Positions 1 through 8,445 of a stretch of 64,000 bases of DNA are shown here, piece by piece. The notes under the pieces were generated by a model. It made no database searches. It saw only the letters and a program-made list of their open reading frames with translations, and had not been told where the DNA came from. The stretch's first letter is position 1. Every line of letters starts with the position of its first letter. The position numbers and the translations under genes are program-made. This DNA is from Variovorax paradoxus (lineage in GTDB: Bacteria; Pseudomonadota; Gammaproteobacteria; Burkholderiales; Burkholderiaceae_C), in NCBI RefSeq assembly GCF_018614875.1, contig NZ_JAGGNW010000012.1, forward strand, positions 124,001 through 188,000, given 5' to 3'.

Positions 1-177
1 TCGTATGCCGTGGGCAACGCCATCTTCGGCGGCAGTGCGGAGTACGTGGCGCTGGGGCTGAAGTCGATCGGGCACGAGTCGTACTTCTACTGGTATGTGA
101 CGGCGATGATGGCTGTCGCCTTCATGGTGAGTCTGCTGCTGCCGCGCCAGGCGAGCTATCTGCATCACGACAAGTAG
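1..177 (+). CDS. MFS transporter, metabolite:H+ symporter type (3' end only)
   Basis: Only the last 58 codons are inside the window; the reading frame is open from base 1 to a TAG at 175-177. The peptide has a hydrophobic segment ([18 protein letters not shown]) followed by a short basic, His-rich tail ending LHHDK. This pattern, with an [10 protein letters not shown] stretch before the last helix, fits the C-terminal end of the metabolite:H+ symporter branch of the major facilitator superfamily (KgtP/ProP/citrate-like carriers), which import organic acids or osmolytes across the inner membrane. The substrate cannot be told from this fragment. It converges on pilY1, whose stop lies 186 bp downstream. 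Confidence 0.75.
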   Translation, partial: SYAVGNAIFGGSAEYVALGLKSIGHESYFYWYVTAMMAVAFMVSLLLPRQASYLHHDK

Positions 178-261
178 GCCCTACGCCGTCTGCGGCCTCC
201 CGCGCCAGGAAGCCTGGGGCCGGCCGCCGATCTGAATCTCGGATTGCGGATGCACATGGGC

Positions 262-336
262 GACGCGAGGCCACCCTGCTCCTGCCGGGCCTCGCGTCCT
301 ACAAGGGCTTTGTGCCGCTCTCCGCCAAGGCGGAGA
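262..336. terminator. Two stem-loops between convergent genes
   Basis: The 186-bp gap between the transporter stop and the pilY1 stop holds two perfect inverted repeats: an 11-bp stem (262-272 with 288-298, 15-nt loop) and an 8-bp stem (319-326 with 329-336, AA loop). Their position between two convergent stops suggests bidirectional transcription termination. There is no U-tract after either stem, so an intrinsic terminator of the standard kind is not proven. Confidence 0.35.
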
Positions 337-363
337 TCCGAAGCCCCGGGGGTTCGTCATCTT

Positions 364-3300
364 TCAGCGGTCGGTCTCTCGGAACCAGTAGGTTCTCTTT
401 CTCGTGGCCTTGAGGGGAATGATGGGTTTTTGGGCGCCGAGGCCCGATTTCCCGTCTGCACCGGAACCACCACCGCCGCCGATCAGGAACGGCAGCTGCC
501 GATTCGTGCCACCGACGTTGACGGTGACGATACCGAACACAGGCGAAGGCGCCAACCCGCCGCCGTCGAGCAGCCTGGAGGTCGCGCTGCCTGTCAGGAA
601 ATTGACACCATAGCTGCGCGCAGAACCCAGGTTGGCCTGGCAGCTGGTGCTGCTCGGGACGATGGGCTGATTGGTGCCGAAATAGACGGTGCCGCCGACA
701 GTGGTAGGCGCATTCACGCCCTTTTCACCCGCGCCGCTCAGGGTCACGTAGAACCCGCTCAGCGTGCCGTCGTAAGGGGTGGAAGCGGTGGCGTGAAACA
801 GCGCGGTGGGCGATGTGTCCGCTGTGCTGCTGGTGTCGTCGCGTATCGGCGTCCAGCTGGACGCGTTTCCGCCCACGTTGGTGTCCTTGAGCATGTAGAA
901 GCGGTTCACGATGCTGGTGGCCTTCTGGGTCAGCAGCGGGTGCTCGCGGTCGCCGGTGATGTCCAGCACCACGTCGTAGTTCTTCGTCAGCACCACGTCG
1001 GGCGGGAAGAAGAACTTGCGCTTGGTCGTGCCGGTTCCGCCCAGCGCGGCAAACTGCGTAGCCTGCCACGTGCTCAGGTCGCCGCTGCCGGTCGGCTGGA
1101 GATCCACGCGCCAGATGTTGCCGCCGGTGTCGGCCGCGTAGAGCCGATCGATGTAGCCGTCGAAGTCGCGGTCCACCAGCGTGATGTCGCCCGGTATCGC
1201 GTAGGTCATGCCCGCCAGGTTGCAGGGATTGCCGGTACAGGTCGTGCCGGTGCCGCCCGGCCCGGCCTGCCAGAGCAGGGTGCCGGTGACCGCGTCGAGG
1301 ATGAAGATCCCGCGGCCCATGGTGTCGGCCGCGGGCGGTTCGGCGTCTTCGTTGGGGTCGTAGCCGGCACCGAAGATCAGCACCGGGTTCGTGCGGCCCT
1401 TGACCATTGCGACCTTCGGCTGCGACCAGGTCTGCCCGAGCTCCCCGAAGCCGGTGTCGGCGTTGGTGCGCTTCCACATGAACTTCGGATTGACGGGGTC
1501 GCTCACGTCCAGCGCATAGAGCAGCCGCCCACCACGGCGTGCCGACAGGAAGAGGTAGGCCTTGCCCGCGGCGCTGTTCTGGTAGACGCCCGGCGCGCCA
1601 TCGAAGAAATAGGTCTTCGGGGTGCCGATGGAGGAGTTGCCCAGCTTCAGCGCCGGACTGTTCTGGTAGAGCCGCTGAAGGCCGGAGTAGAACTCCGAAG
1701 GCACGAAGCTCCACAGCTCGCCGCCCGGGGGCACGCTCGCGGTGGCGCCGGTGGCGTCCTTCACTGGGATCGCGCACGTCGTCGACAGCTTGCAGTTGCC
1801 CTTGGGCTTGCTGGTGTCGGTGGGATTGTTGGGCTGGTTGCCGTTGACGGCGCGGAACATGCCGTCATTGGCACCGTAGAACACCACCACGCCGGTCGTT
1901 CCGCCGTAGTCGATCACCACGGGCCGCGAGTGCAACACGTCGCCATGCACCGAGCCGCGGATCGTGATGCTGGCATCCGGCGGGCTGCTGGCTTCGCGGC
2001 CTGCGACGGTGTCCCCCGCCGCGTACGTGTCGTCGCCGCGCGCCCAGTTGATGAGGTTGACAGGAGTTATCGAGCTGGACGTCGGGATGCCCAGCGCCGT
2101 GGACGTGAGGTTCGTGTTGCCGGCCTTGAACGGCATCGTGCTCAATGCCGCATTGGCGGTGCAACCGGTACCGACGCAGGTGTACACGTTGCGTGCCGTT
2201 GTCGCGGTTGTCGCCGTCGAGGTCTGGGGATAGGTGTCGGTCAGGTACTTGAGGCGGATCTGCTGCCCCACTCCGCCCTTCTCGACGACTTGCCCGTCCG
2301 CCCAGTCGTAGCCGTCCGTGGCGCGCTGCGCGGTGAAGGCGTTGAGCCAAAAGCCGCCCTTGGAATCGGGCAGGGAACTGATGTCCTTGGAAGTCCAGAA
2401 GCTGACCGCCGTTGGCGAGATGAACCCGGTGCCCGCCGCGCTCAGCGCCCGGTTGGCATTCATGCCTTCGGAATAGGTGCCCCACGAAGCGTCGGCGAGA
2501 AACAGCTGCGGGGCGGTCGGGTCCGTGGTGTCCACGCCGAACTGGTACTGCTTGAGATTGCCCATCCAGCGCGGGTTGTCGCTGCCGTCGGGGCGGAACA
2601 TTCCCATGTAGATCTGGTTGACGTAGGTGCCCTGCGTGTTGGCGCTCACGGGCAGCACCGGTGCCGCGAACACGCTGTTGACGGCCTGCACTTCGGTGAA
2701 CACCTGCCCGATGGCATTGGCCAGTGCGGAGACGTCGCCGAGCTTCACCACGAAATACTTGCCGCCCCCCTGGTTGGCCATGCTGACCATGAGTTGCTCG
2801 TAGTCCGGGTTGCTGCCGTCGCTCAGGATGATGGTGTAGGTGGTGATGCCCGGATACGGCGTCTTGAGGTTGGGCGAAGTCCCCGTGGACATGAAGTTCG
2901 CCCACTCGTCGGCGTAGTCGCTCCTGTACTTGCCGGTGGCCGTTTTCCAGTTCGGCAACGCCACCTGCGCGGGTAGCGCGGTCAGGGCTTCGGCCGTCTG
3001 CAAGGCCGATCCACCCGCGGTGCCGCTGTCCTGCGGTTTCTGGTTGTTGGTGGCGAACGTGATGTAGAGGACGAAATTCGTGGCGCACGCCTGCTGGTTC
3101 GTCAGCCCGGGGTAGGCAGTGCCGGACAGGCCTGTCTTGCCTTGGTAGAAGGCCCAGGCTTCCTGCATCGTCTGGGCAATCTGGTTGTTGTTGCTCTTGT
3201 CGCTGTTGAGGCTCAGTGCCGCGACCCGCGTGAGCATTTTGTTGACACCGTTGCCGTCGGTACCGTTGCCGTCCATCAGCAGCAGCGAGTTCGGCGCCGG

Positions 3301-3657
3301 CGATGCCGCGGGCAGGACGAAGGTGCCGCCGTTGGTCCCCCCGGTGGGGAAGTACATCAGGCCCAGGCTGATGTTGCCGTTCAGGGCGGCGTCGGTGGCG
3401 ATGGACTTGACGGCGCTGTACAGCCCGCACTGCTCGAAACCCAGGTTCTTCGACGGATCGTTCACCGCCAACCCGGGACAGGTGAAGCTCGAACTCGCAC
3501 TCGCCGCGGCCGAGTTGTCGAGGATGATCAGCATGTTGGGGGCACCGCCTTTGGTCGTGCCCTGGTAGATGTCGATGTCGTCGGCCCGTGCTCCCGCACT
3601 TGCCAGCGCAAGCAGCGCCACGGCGCCCAACTGCCAGAAATTCGAAGGCCTTCTCAT
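364..3657 (-). CDS. pilY1: PilY1, type IV pilus tip adhesin / biogenesis factor
   Basis: A 1097-residue secreted protein. The start at 3657 gives a clean signal peptide (MRRPSNFWQLGAVALLALAS, cleavage after AGARA) and has a GGGAG ribosome site; an upstream ATG at 3681 would overlap pilX. An N-terminal von Willebrand A-like region begins NMLIILDNSAAAS; its metal site is degenerate (Asp47, Ser49, then Ala51 where DxSxS needs Ser). The C-terminal half is the PilY1 beta-propeller, with calcium loop DRDFDGYID at about residues 829-837 followed by YAADTGGNIWRVDL, diagnostic of the family. PilY1 sits at the pilus tip with the minor pilins and controls extension, adhesion and surface sensing. It is the last gene of the minor-pilin operon. 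Confidence 0.93.
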   Translation of the reverse strand: MRRPSNFWQLGAVALLALASAGARADDIDIYQGTTKGGAPNMLIILDNSAAASASSSFTCPGLAVNDPSKNLGFEQCGLYSAVKSIATDAALNGNISLGLMYFPTGGTNGGTFVLPAASPAPNSLLLMDGNGTDGNGVNKMLTRVAALSLNSDKSNNNQIAQTMQEAWAFYQGKTGLSGTAYPGLTNQQACATNFVLYITFATNNQKPQDSGTAGGSALQTAEALTALPAQVALPNWKTATGKYRSDYADEWANFMSTGTSPNLKTPYPGITTYTIILSDGSNPDYEQLMVSMANQGGGKYFVVKLGDVSALANAIGQVFTEVQAVNSVFAAPVLPVSANTQGTYVNQIYMGMFRPDGSDNPRWMGNLKQYQFGVDTTDPTAPQLFLADASWGTYSEGMNANRALSAAGTGFISPTAVSFWTSKDISSLPDSKGGFWLNAFTAQRATDGYDWADGQVVEKGGVGQQIRLKYLTDTYPQTSTATTATTARNVYTCVGTGCTANAALSTMPFKAGNTNLTSTALGIPTSSSITPVNLINWARGDDTYAAGDTVAGREASSPPDASITIRGSVHGDVLHSRPVVIDYGGTTGVVVFYGANDGMFRAVNGNQPNNPTDTSKPKGNCKLSTTCAIPVKDATGATASVPPGGELWSFVPSEFYSGLQRLYQNSPALKLGNSSIGTPKTYFFDGAPGVYQNSAAGKAYLFLSARRGGRLLYALDVSDPVNPKFMWKRTNADTGFGELGQTWSQPKVAMVKGRTNPVLIFGAGYDPNEDAEPPAADTMGRGIFILDAVTGTLLWQAGPGGTGTTCTGNPCNLAGMTYAIPGDITLVDRDFDGYIDRLYAADTGGNIWRVDLQPTGSGDLSTWQATQFAALGGTGTTKRKFFFPPDVVLTKNYDVVLDITGDREHPLLTQKATSIVNRFYMLKDTNVGGNASSWTPIRDDTSSTADTSPTALFHATASTPYDGTLSGFYVTLSGAGEKGVNAPTTVGGTVYFGTNQPIVPSSTSCQANLGSARSYGVNFLTGSATSRLLDGGGLAPSPVFGIVTVNVGGTNRQLPFLIGGGGGSGADGKSGLGAQKPIIPLKATRKRTYWFRETDR

Positions 3658-3674
3658 GTCCAACTCCCGTTCGA

Positions 3675-4226
3675 TCAGCATGCCGCACCCACGACGACGC
3701 GCACGGCGATGCCCTGGTGAGTCGGGGCGCTTGCCACGCCACCGGCGGGCGGCGTGGCGGTCGCATTCACGTCCCAGTTCGAGTTCGAGCACAGCGAATT
3801 GCCGCCCGCGCTGCTGCCCGCAATGCCGGTGTTCTGCGAGGCACCGCTTACGTAGCAGGGCTGGTCGCTGGTCTGGCTGGCATCCAGTTCGCTGAGCTTG
3901 ATAGGCTTGATGCCGGTACAAACAGGCGCCGCCACGGCGGCGGTGTAGGAGGAGCCAGCCTGGCCGCTGTTGTTGATGTCCACCGTGGTGGTCGTGGCCA
4001 CCGGCATGGCGGTGAAGTCTGTGCTGATCGTGGTTTCAATCGCCTGCATCGCCGCCGCATTGGCCTCCTGCTCGGTCTGCATGTTGCCAACCAGCTTGGT
4101 GTTGATGTTGGTGACCTTGACGGCCGAAACGACCATGAGCGTCAGCACCACCAGGAAGATCATCGAGACCAGCAGGGTTGCACCCGATTGGCCCCGTGGG
4201 GGGCAGGCATTCTTCGAACGGTTCAT
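3675..4226 (-). CDS. pilX: PilX-family minor pilin
   Basis: 183 residues. After a short basic leader (MNRSKNACPPRGQSG) comes a hydrophobic helix ATLLVSMIFLVVLTLMVVS, the PilX arrangement, which has the GATLL start rather than the usual GFTLIE. The remainder is a small globular domain rich in Ser/Thr with paired cysteines. PilX joins PilV, PilW, FimT and PilE in the priming complex that starts type IV pilus assembly and carries PilY1. Its ATG overlaps the pilW stop (ATGA, 4223-4226), indicating translational coupling, and its stop lies 17 bp before the pilY1 start. Confidence 0.88.
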   Translation of the reverse strand: MNRSKNACPPRGQSGATLLVSMIFLVVLTLMVVSAVKVTNINTKLVGNMQTEQEANAAAMQAIETTISTDFTAMPVATTTTVDINNSGQAGSSYTAAVAAPVCTGIKPIKLSELDASQTSDQPCYVSGASQNTGIAGSSAGGNSLCSNSNWDVNATATPPAGGVASAPTHQGIAVRVVVGAAC

Positions 4227-5278
4227 GGCACCTCTCTCTGGCCCGAGCTGTTGTAGAGACGGGCAACCGTGCTGTAGACGTGCCGCTTGATGTGGTCGTT
4301 GAACGGGCCAGCCGTCGGCGTCGCCAGGCCCAGGTCATAGGTTCTGGCGTCGGTCCAGGCGCCGCTGGCTTCGGTGTTGCGCGCCAGCACATGAATGCGG
4401 ATCGCCATCACGTTGGCCCAGTTGGCCGCGGCCCCCGTCCAGTCGTAGGCCGGTGTCGTTTGCGGGCACACCGCCGCGGTGACTTCCGCGGCGGGGGGGC
4501 TACCCGGATTGCTGGTGTAGCAATCGGGCGAGCCGCTGGCATCCATGTCGATGCCGTAGTCGAACTGCAGGTTCTCGATGCCTTCCACCAGCGGTGTGAC
4601 GGTCATCGCGCCGTTGAGGTATTCGGCCATCTTGAGCGTGGGCGTGGTGTCGGTGCCGCATACGTTGCAGGTACTCACGAAGTACACGTGCTGCACGATC
4701 TTGCGCAGCGGCGCGAGGTTGGTCGCAAGGCAGTCCTTCTTCATCAGCGTGAAGCTCGCCGCCGAAGAGCCGGCCGCCGCCACGAAAGGCAGCAAGTCGT
4801 TCGCGCAGGCGGAGATCTGCAGGTAGCGCTCGCCGCTGGCCGCCGACGCCACGCTCACGGCAGTCGTGCCGACGCGCGTGACGACCAGCATGGCGGTGCC
4901 GGACATGACATGGTCGAGGCAACTCGGCGCGCTGCCCGGCGCGTAAACCGGCAAGGGGACGCTGGAGGTGCCCGGGCTCGTCGTCGCCGCGTAGCCCAGG
5001 TCGGCAATGCTTGCAGGGCAGGCCACGGGTGTCACGGTGGAGAAAGTCGTGCTCGAAGATGCGCCGACAAAGCCGGCGAGCTGTATGTCTTCGCTGAGCA
5101 CCTGCAACGCATAGCGTCCGTTGTCGATCTGGCGCGAAGACTTGTCGAGCTCCGAGCGCGAAACCACGGTAGACACCAGCAGGCTGCTCAGGCCGATCAG
5201 AAGGAACAGCCCCAGCGTGATGGCCACCATCAGCTCGACCAGGGTGAAACCGCCGCCGGTGAGCCGGTGATGGAGCAT
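4223..5278 (-). CDS. pilW: PilW-family minor pilin
   Basis: 351 residues from the ATG at 5278. The prepilin motif GGGFTLVELMVAITLGLFLL comes directly after a nine-residue leader, as expected for cleavage by PilD. A GTG at 5293, overlapping the pilV stop, is a possible alternative start. The long C-terminal domain with several cysteines matches PilW proteins, which are larger than other minor pilins. It works in the inner-membrane priming complex of the type IV pilus. The reading frame stays open upstream across pilV, but that extension is a shadow. Confidence 0.88.
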   Translation of the reverse strand: MLHHRLTGGGFTLVELMVAITLGLFLLIGLSSLLVSTVVSRSELDKSSRQIDNGRYALQVLSEDIQLAGFVGASSSTTFSTVTPVACPASIADLGYAATTSPGTSSVPLPVYAPGSAPSCLDHVMSGTAMLVVTRVGTTAVSVASAASGERYLQISACANDLLPFVAAAGSSAASFTLMKKDCLATNLAPLRKIVQHVYFVSTCNVCGTDTTPTLKMAEYLNGAMTVTPLVEGIENLQFDYGIDMDASGSPDCYTSNPGSPPAAEVTAAVCPQTTPAYDWTGAAANWANVMAIRIHVLARNTEASGAWTDARTYDLGLATPTAGPFNDHIKRHVYSTVARLYNSSGQREVP

Positions 5279-5289
5279 GGTTCGGGTTC

Positions 5290-5907
5290 TCACGACAGTG
5301 CTCCGATCCGGACCTTGGTGGTGACGACCCGGTGCAGCTTTTCGTTGCTGTAGGCGCCGCTGCCGCAGGGAAACGCAGTGGTGCCATCTGCGAGGGTCGG
5401 CGCGGCCGTCTTGACGAGGCCTTGCCAAGACACCGCGATCATGTAGATGTTGTTGGAAGCGTCGTCGAGGGTCACGCAGCCGACCGCGCCGATCATGGCG
5501 CCGAGCTTGGTGCCCGCCTGGATCTCGGCCTGGCCCTTGAGCAGGTTGTCCCAGGCCGTGAGATCGGCCGCGGCCCGCGCCTGCTGCTGCGCATTGCCCG
5601 CAGTGCAGCCCGCAACCCCGGTGTTCCCGGTGCCGGTGCCCAGCTGCACGCCGGTCGCCCCGTTGGAGTAGCACATTGCAACCTTCCGGTTGGCATTGAG
5701 GCGGTCCGACATGTCCTGCACGAGTTGCAAGGCCTGGATCCGCTGGTAGGACTCCATTTCGGCCATGCTCGATCGACTGCTCACCCCCACCAGGCCGAGC
5801 AATCCGAACAACAGGATGACGAGCGAGACCAGCACTTCGATCAGCGCGATCCCTTGCTGGGGTGCGGCCGACTGAAACAGGGGGTCAGAAGCGGTACGGT
5901 GCGGCAT
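5290..5907 (-). CDS. pilV: PilV-family minor pilin
   Basis: 205 residues. The leader (about 18 residues, ending QQG) is followed by IALIEVLVSLVILLFGLLGLVG, the PilV form of the class III signal with the conserved Glu5. The segment SSMAEMESYQRIQALQLVQDMSDRLNANR is characteristic of PilV. The rest is a small globular domain with cysteine pairs. The gene starts immediately after the fimT stop (5908-5910) and runs into pilW with at most a 4-bp overlap, so the cluster is translated from a single message. Confidence 0.9.
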   Translation of the reverse strand: MPHRTASDPLFQSAAPQQGIALIEVLVSLVILLFGLLGLVGVSSRSSMAEMESYQRIQALQLVQDMSDRLNANRKVAMCYSNGATGVQLGTGTGNTGVAGCTAGNAQQQARAAADLTAWDNLLKGQAEIQAGTKLGAMIGAVGCVTLDDASNNIYMIAVSWQGLVKTAAPTLADGTTAFPCGSGAYSNEKLHRVVTTKVRIGALS

Positions 5908-6387
5908 CTAGCATGCTCCCGTGCTGCTGCTCGGCACGCCGCTCAGGCCGATGGAGACGCAGCGCGAACTCACACCGCTCAGCGCGGGCGAGGGTGCGAT
6001 GGTGAATTTCGTGCTCGTCGTCACGGTGCGGCCGTCCTTGCCGTAGGTGATGGCGCCCAGGCCCGCCGAATCGGTGATCGAGAGGTTCTTGTAGGCCTCC
6101 TGGCTGTGGAACGTGAGGGTGCCGTCGCTCACTGTCCAGCCGTTGTCCCAGGCGGTCCCGACCTTCTGCAGGGACACGTTTGCGTTGCGAGTCACGGCCT
6201 GGCTCCGGGCGAGCGTGATGGCCGCCATCAGATCGAAGGAGACGTTGCGGACGCGCTGGTTGGCGATGAAAGCGCTGAAGGAGGGCAGCGCGATGCCGGC
6301 CAGGATCGCCATGACCGTGATGGCGGTGACCAGTTCGATCAGCGTGAAGCCCCGCGCGCGGGGCTTCAGGCGGTGGCCTACCAGCAT
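5908..6387 (-). CDS. fimT: GspH/FimT-family pseudopilin
   Basis: 159 residues from the ATG at 6387. The prepilin signal RGFTLIELVTAITVMAILAG follows a 12-residue leader. The downstream segment FSAFIANQRVRNVSFDLMAAITLARSQAVTRNA is the typical GspH/FimT core. In the type IV pilus system this protein is the FimU/FimT minor pilin of the initiation complex; some FimT proteins bind DNA for natural uptake, but no positively charged C-terminal tail is obvious here. Its start overlaps the end of pilE by 10 bp. FimU is an equally valid name. Confidence 0.85.
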   Translation of the reverse strand: MLVGHRLKPRARGFTLIELVTAITVMAILAGIALPSFSAFIANQRVRNVSFDLMAAITLARSQAVTRNANVSLQKVGTAWDNGWTVSDGTLTFHSQEAYKNLSITDSAGLGAITYGKDGRTVTTSTKFTIAPSPALSGVSSRCVSIGLSGVPSSSTGAC

Positions 6388-6833
6388 CCCGCCACTCCAT
6401 TGGAACCCGACGCGGTTTTGGTGCCTGCCTCGTCGATGGTCAGCGTTCCGCAGGCGGTGTCTCGCGCAAGCTGGCTGCCGATCGGCGCGGCCGTGATCGT
6501 GAAGCCAGGCAGCGTCGTTCCGGTCTTGAGGGGCGTTGTGACTGTGTAGTTGGACGACACGTGGGAAGGGACGCTCGAATTCAGCGTCGCGAGGCTGGCC
6601 GCGTACGTCCGCGCGTCCAGCAGATAGCGCTGCTGCAGGCTGCTGAGCTCGAGCATGTAGCCCTGGGCCGCCGACCGGTTGGAGCGAACGATGTAGCTGG
6701 TGTACGACGGATAGGCGATGGCCGCAAGGATCGCGACGATCGCCACGGTGACCATCAGTTCGATCAGCGTGAAGCCACGCACCCTCGCCGGCCCAGGCTG
6801 GGAGCCGGACAAACTGGTACGCATCGATGCCAT
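6378..6833 (-). CDS. pilE: PilE-like type IV (minor) pilin
   Basis: About 151 residues with signal RGFTLIELMVTVAIVAILAA, then IAYPSYTSYIVRSNRSAAQGYMLELSSLQQRYLLDARTYA, the well-known PilE/ComP-like core, and two C-terminal cysteines (TACGTLT, GVAGCW) likely to form the pilin disulfide loop. The start is uncertain. ATG 6833 has an AAGAAA sequence nearby and gives a 19-residue leader; ATG 6860 would give a leader of about 28 residues without a clear ribosome site, and ATG 6824 a 17-residue one. This is the first gene of the operon, whereas in Pseudomonas pilE is the last. Its promoter region contains repeated ATGTGA/TCACAT motifs (6914-6958). Confidence 0.86.
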   Translation of the reverse strand: MASMRTSLSGSQPGPARVRGFTLIELMVTVAIVAILAAIAYPSYTSYIVRSNRSAAQGYMLELSSLQQRYLLDARTYAASLATLNSSVPSHVSSNYTVTTPLKTGTTLPGFTITAAPIGSQLARDTACGTLTIDEAGTKTASGSNGVAGCW

Positions 6834-6913
6834 CGTCGATTTTCTTGAATACTGATACATAAGACCACATTCATTCGCCGCCCGATCTCAACTCAACCGG
6901 TAGCAGGCTCGGA

Positions 6914-6958
6914 AGTCACTGAATGTGACTATATGTGAGGAATGTGAAAATGTCACAT
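6914..6958. promoter_or_regulatory. Repeated ATGTGA/TCACAT dyads upstream of pilE and dctA
   Basis: In the divergent pilE-dctA gap, AGTCAC-N5-GTGACT (6914-6930) and ATGTGA-N5-TCACAT (6942-6958) are inverted repeats with the same 5-bp spacer, their centres 28 bp apart, and a third half-site ATGTGA lies between them (6933-6938). This resembles CRP/Vfr-type TGTGA half-sites, but that consensus has a 6-bp spacer. The position, 80-125 bp upstream of the pilE start and 140-185 bp upstream of dctA, suits an operator for one or both. The cognate regulator is unknown. Confidence 0.5.
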
Positions 6959-7037
6959 CAATTTGCATTGGTTGCGCGAGTGTCCCAAATCCGAAGGCGG
7001 GAATACCCTCTGACCGCACCGATGCCGTCTTGCCTAC

Positions 7038-7075
7038 ATTTCTTGCATGCAAGAAATCTAACGTCTTGCATGCAA
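7038..7075. promoter_or_regulatory. Tandem TTGCATGCAA operator, probably for the GntR regulator
   Basis: Positions 7038-7057 are a perfect 20-bp palindrome with core TTGCATGCAA (7043-7052). The same 10-bp core recurs at 7066-7075, 23 bp further on, 25 bp before the dctA ATG. Small symmetrical TTG-N4-CAA-type sites are known operators of the FadR subfamily of GntR regulators, and such a gene follows dctA directly (8446-9150). The sites lie where a repressor would block the dctA promoter. Assignment to that regulator is inference. Confidence 0.6.
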
Positions 7076-7099
7076 ACAATCGACACGACAGGAGCCTCA

Positions 7100-8440
7100 A
7101 TGTCTCGCTTCGCCAAATCCCTCTTCGGCCAGGTGGTCATCGCCCTGGTGTTCGGCGTGCTCGCCGGCCTCTTCATGCCGGAGTTCGCCGTCAAGCTCAA
7201 GCCGCTCGGCGACGGCTTCATCAAGCTGATCAAGATGATCATCCCGGTGCTGGTGTTCTGCGTGGTGGTGCACGGCATCGCGGGTGCGGGCGACCTGAAG
7301 CGGGTGGGCCGGGTCGGCGTGAAGGCGCTGATCTACTTCGAGGTGCTCACCACCATCGCGCTGGCCATGGGCCTGGTGCTGGCCTTCGTGTTCCAGCCGG
7401 GCGTGGGCATGAACGTGGATCCGGGCAAGCTCGACGCCACCGCCATGAGCGCCTACGCCTCCAACGCCGACAAGCTCACCAGCGGCGGCACGGTCGACTT
7501 TCTGATGAAGCTGATTCCCACCACGGTGGTCAACGCCTTTGCCACCGGCGACGTGCTGCAGGTGCTGCTGTTCGCGGTGCTGTTCGGCTGCGCGCTGTCG
7601 CTGCTGGGCGAGCGCGGCAAGCCGGTGGGTGTGGTGGTGGACGCGCTTTCGCTGGTGCTGTTCAAGATCATGGGCATCCTCATCAAGCTGGCGCCGCTCG
7701 GCGTGCTGGGCGCCATTGCCTTCACCGTGGGCAAGTACGGCATCGGCTCGCTCAAGCAGCTGGGCATGCTGGTCGCGCTCTTCTACGGCGCGGTGCTGGT
7801 CTTCGTTTTCGTGGTGCTCGGGCTGGTCATGCGCATGTCGGGCTTCAGCCTGTGGAAGCTGCTGCGCTACCTGCGCGAGGAGCTCGCCATCGTGTTCGCC
7901 ACCACCTCGTCGGACAGCGTGCTGCCGCAGATCATGGCCAAGCTGCGGCGCATGGGCATCCGCGATTCGACGGTGGGCCTGGTGATTCCCACGGGCTACT
8001 CGTTCAACCTGGACGCGTTCTCGATCTACATCACGCTCGCGGCGGTGTTCATCGCCCAGGCCACCAACACGCCGATCTCGATGGCGGACCTGCTGACCAT
8101 CCTGGCCATCGCGCTGGTTACCTCCAAGGGCGCGCATGGCGTGCCGGGCTCGGCCATCGTGGTGCTGGCCGCCACGCTGCATGCGATTCCGGCCATTCCG
8201 GCCATCGGCCTGGTGCTGGTGCTCTCGGTCGACTGGTTCATGGGCATTGCCCGCGCGCTGGGCAACCTGATCGGCAACTGCGTGGCCACGGTGGCGATCG
8301 CGGCCTGGGAAGGCGACATCGACCGCGAGCGCGCCCATGCCGTGCTCAATGGCACCCACTCGCCCGACGATGAACCGCTGGCCGAGCCCGAGCTGCCGGC
8401 GGCGCCGCTGGGCGCGGGCGCAGGCGTGGGCAGCCGCTGA
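7100..8440 (+). CDS. dctA: DctA, C4-dicarboxylate:cation symporter
   Basis: 446 residues from the ATG at 7100, preceded by AGGAG; an open frame continues upstream but without pilin- or transporter-like sequence. It is a member of the DAACS (sodium/proton:dicarboxylate) family with about eight helices and two re-entrant loops. Family markers are ATTSSDSVLPQI (serine-rich hairpin) and PTGYSFNLDAFSIYIT (conserved asparagine and ligand region). DctA imports succinate, fumarate, malate or aspartate across the inner membrane. A GntR gene starts 6 bp after its stop, implying a regulator-transporter operon, and paired palindromes lie in its leader. The acidic, proline-rich C-terminus is typical of beta-proteobacterial DctA. 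Confidence 0.92.
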   Translation: MSRFAKSLFGQVVIALVFGVLAGLFMPEFAVKLKPLGDGFIKLIKMIIPVLVFCVVVHGIAGAGDLKRVGRVGVKALIYFEVLTTIALAMGLVLAFVFQPGVGMNVDPGKLDATAMSAYASNADKLTSGGTVDFLMKLIPTTVVNAFATGDVLQVLLFAVLFGCALSLLGERGKPVGVVVDALSLVLFKIMGILIKLAPLGVLGAIAFTVGKYGIGSLKQLGMLVALFYGAVLVFVFVVLGLVMRMSGFSLWKLLRYLREELAIVFATTSSDSVLPQIMAKLRRMGIRDSTVGLVIPTGYSFNLDAFSIYITLAAVFIAQATNTPISMADLLTILAIALVTSKGAHGVPGSAIVVLAATLHAIPAIPAIGLVLVLSVDWFMGIARALGNLIGNCVATVAIAAWEGDIDRERAHAVLNGTHSPDDEPLAEPELPAAPLGAGAGVGSR

Positions 8441-8445
8441 AACCG

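Noticed and set aside
244..2976. Long plus-strand open frame opposite pilY1
   Set aside because: Its protein is Arg/Ala/Gly/His-rich with no domain pattern; pilY1 on the minus strand has clear family motifs. It is an antisense shadow of GC-rich codon bias.
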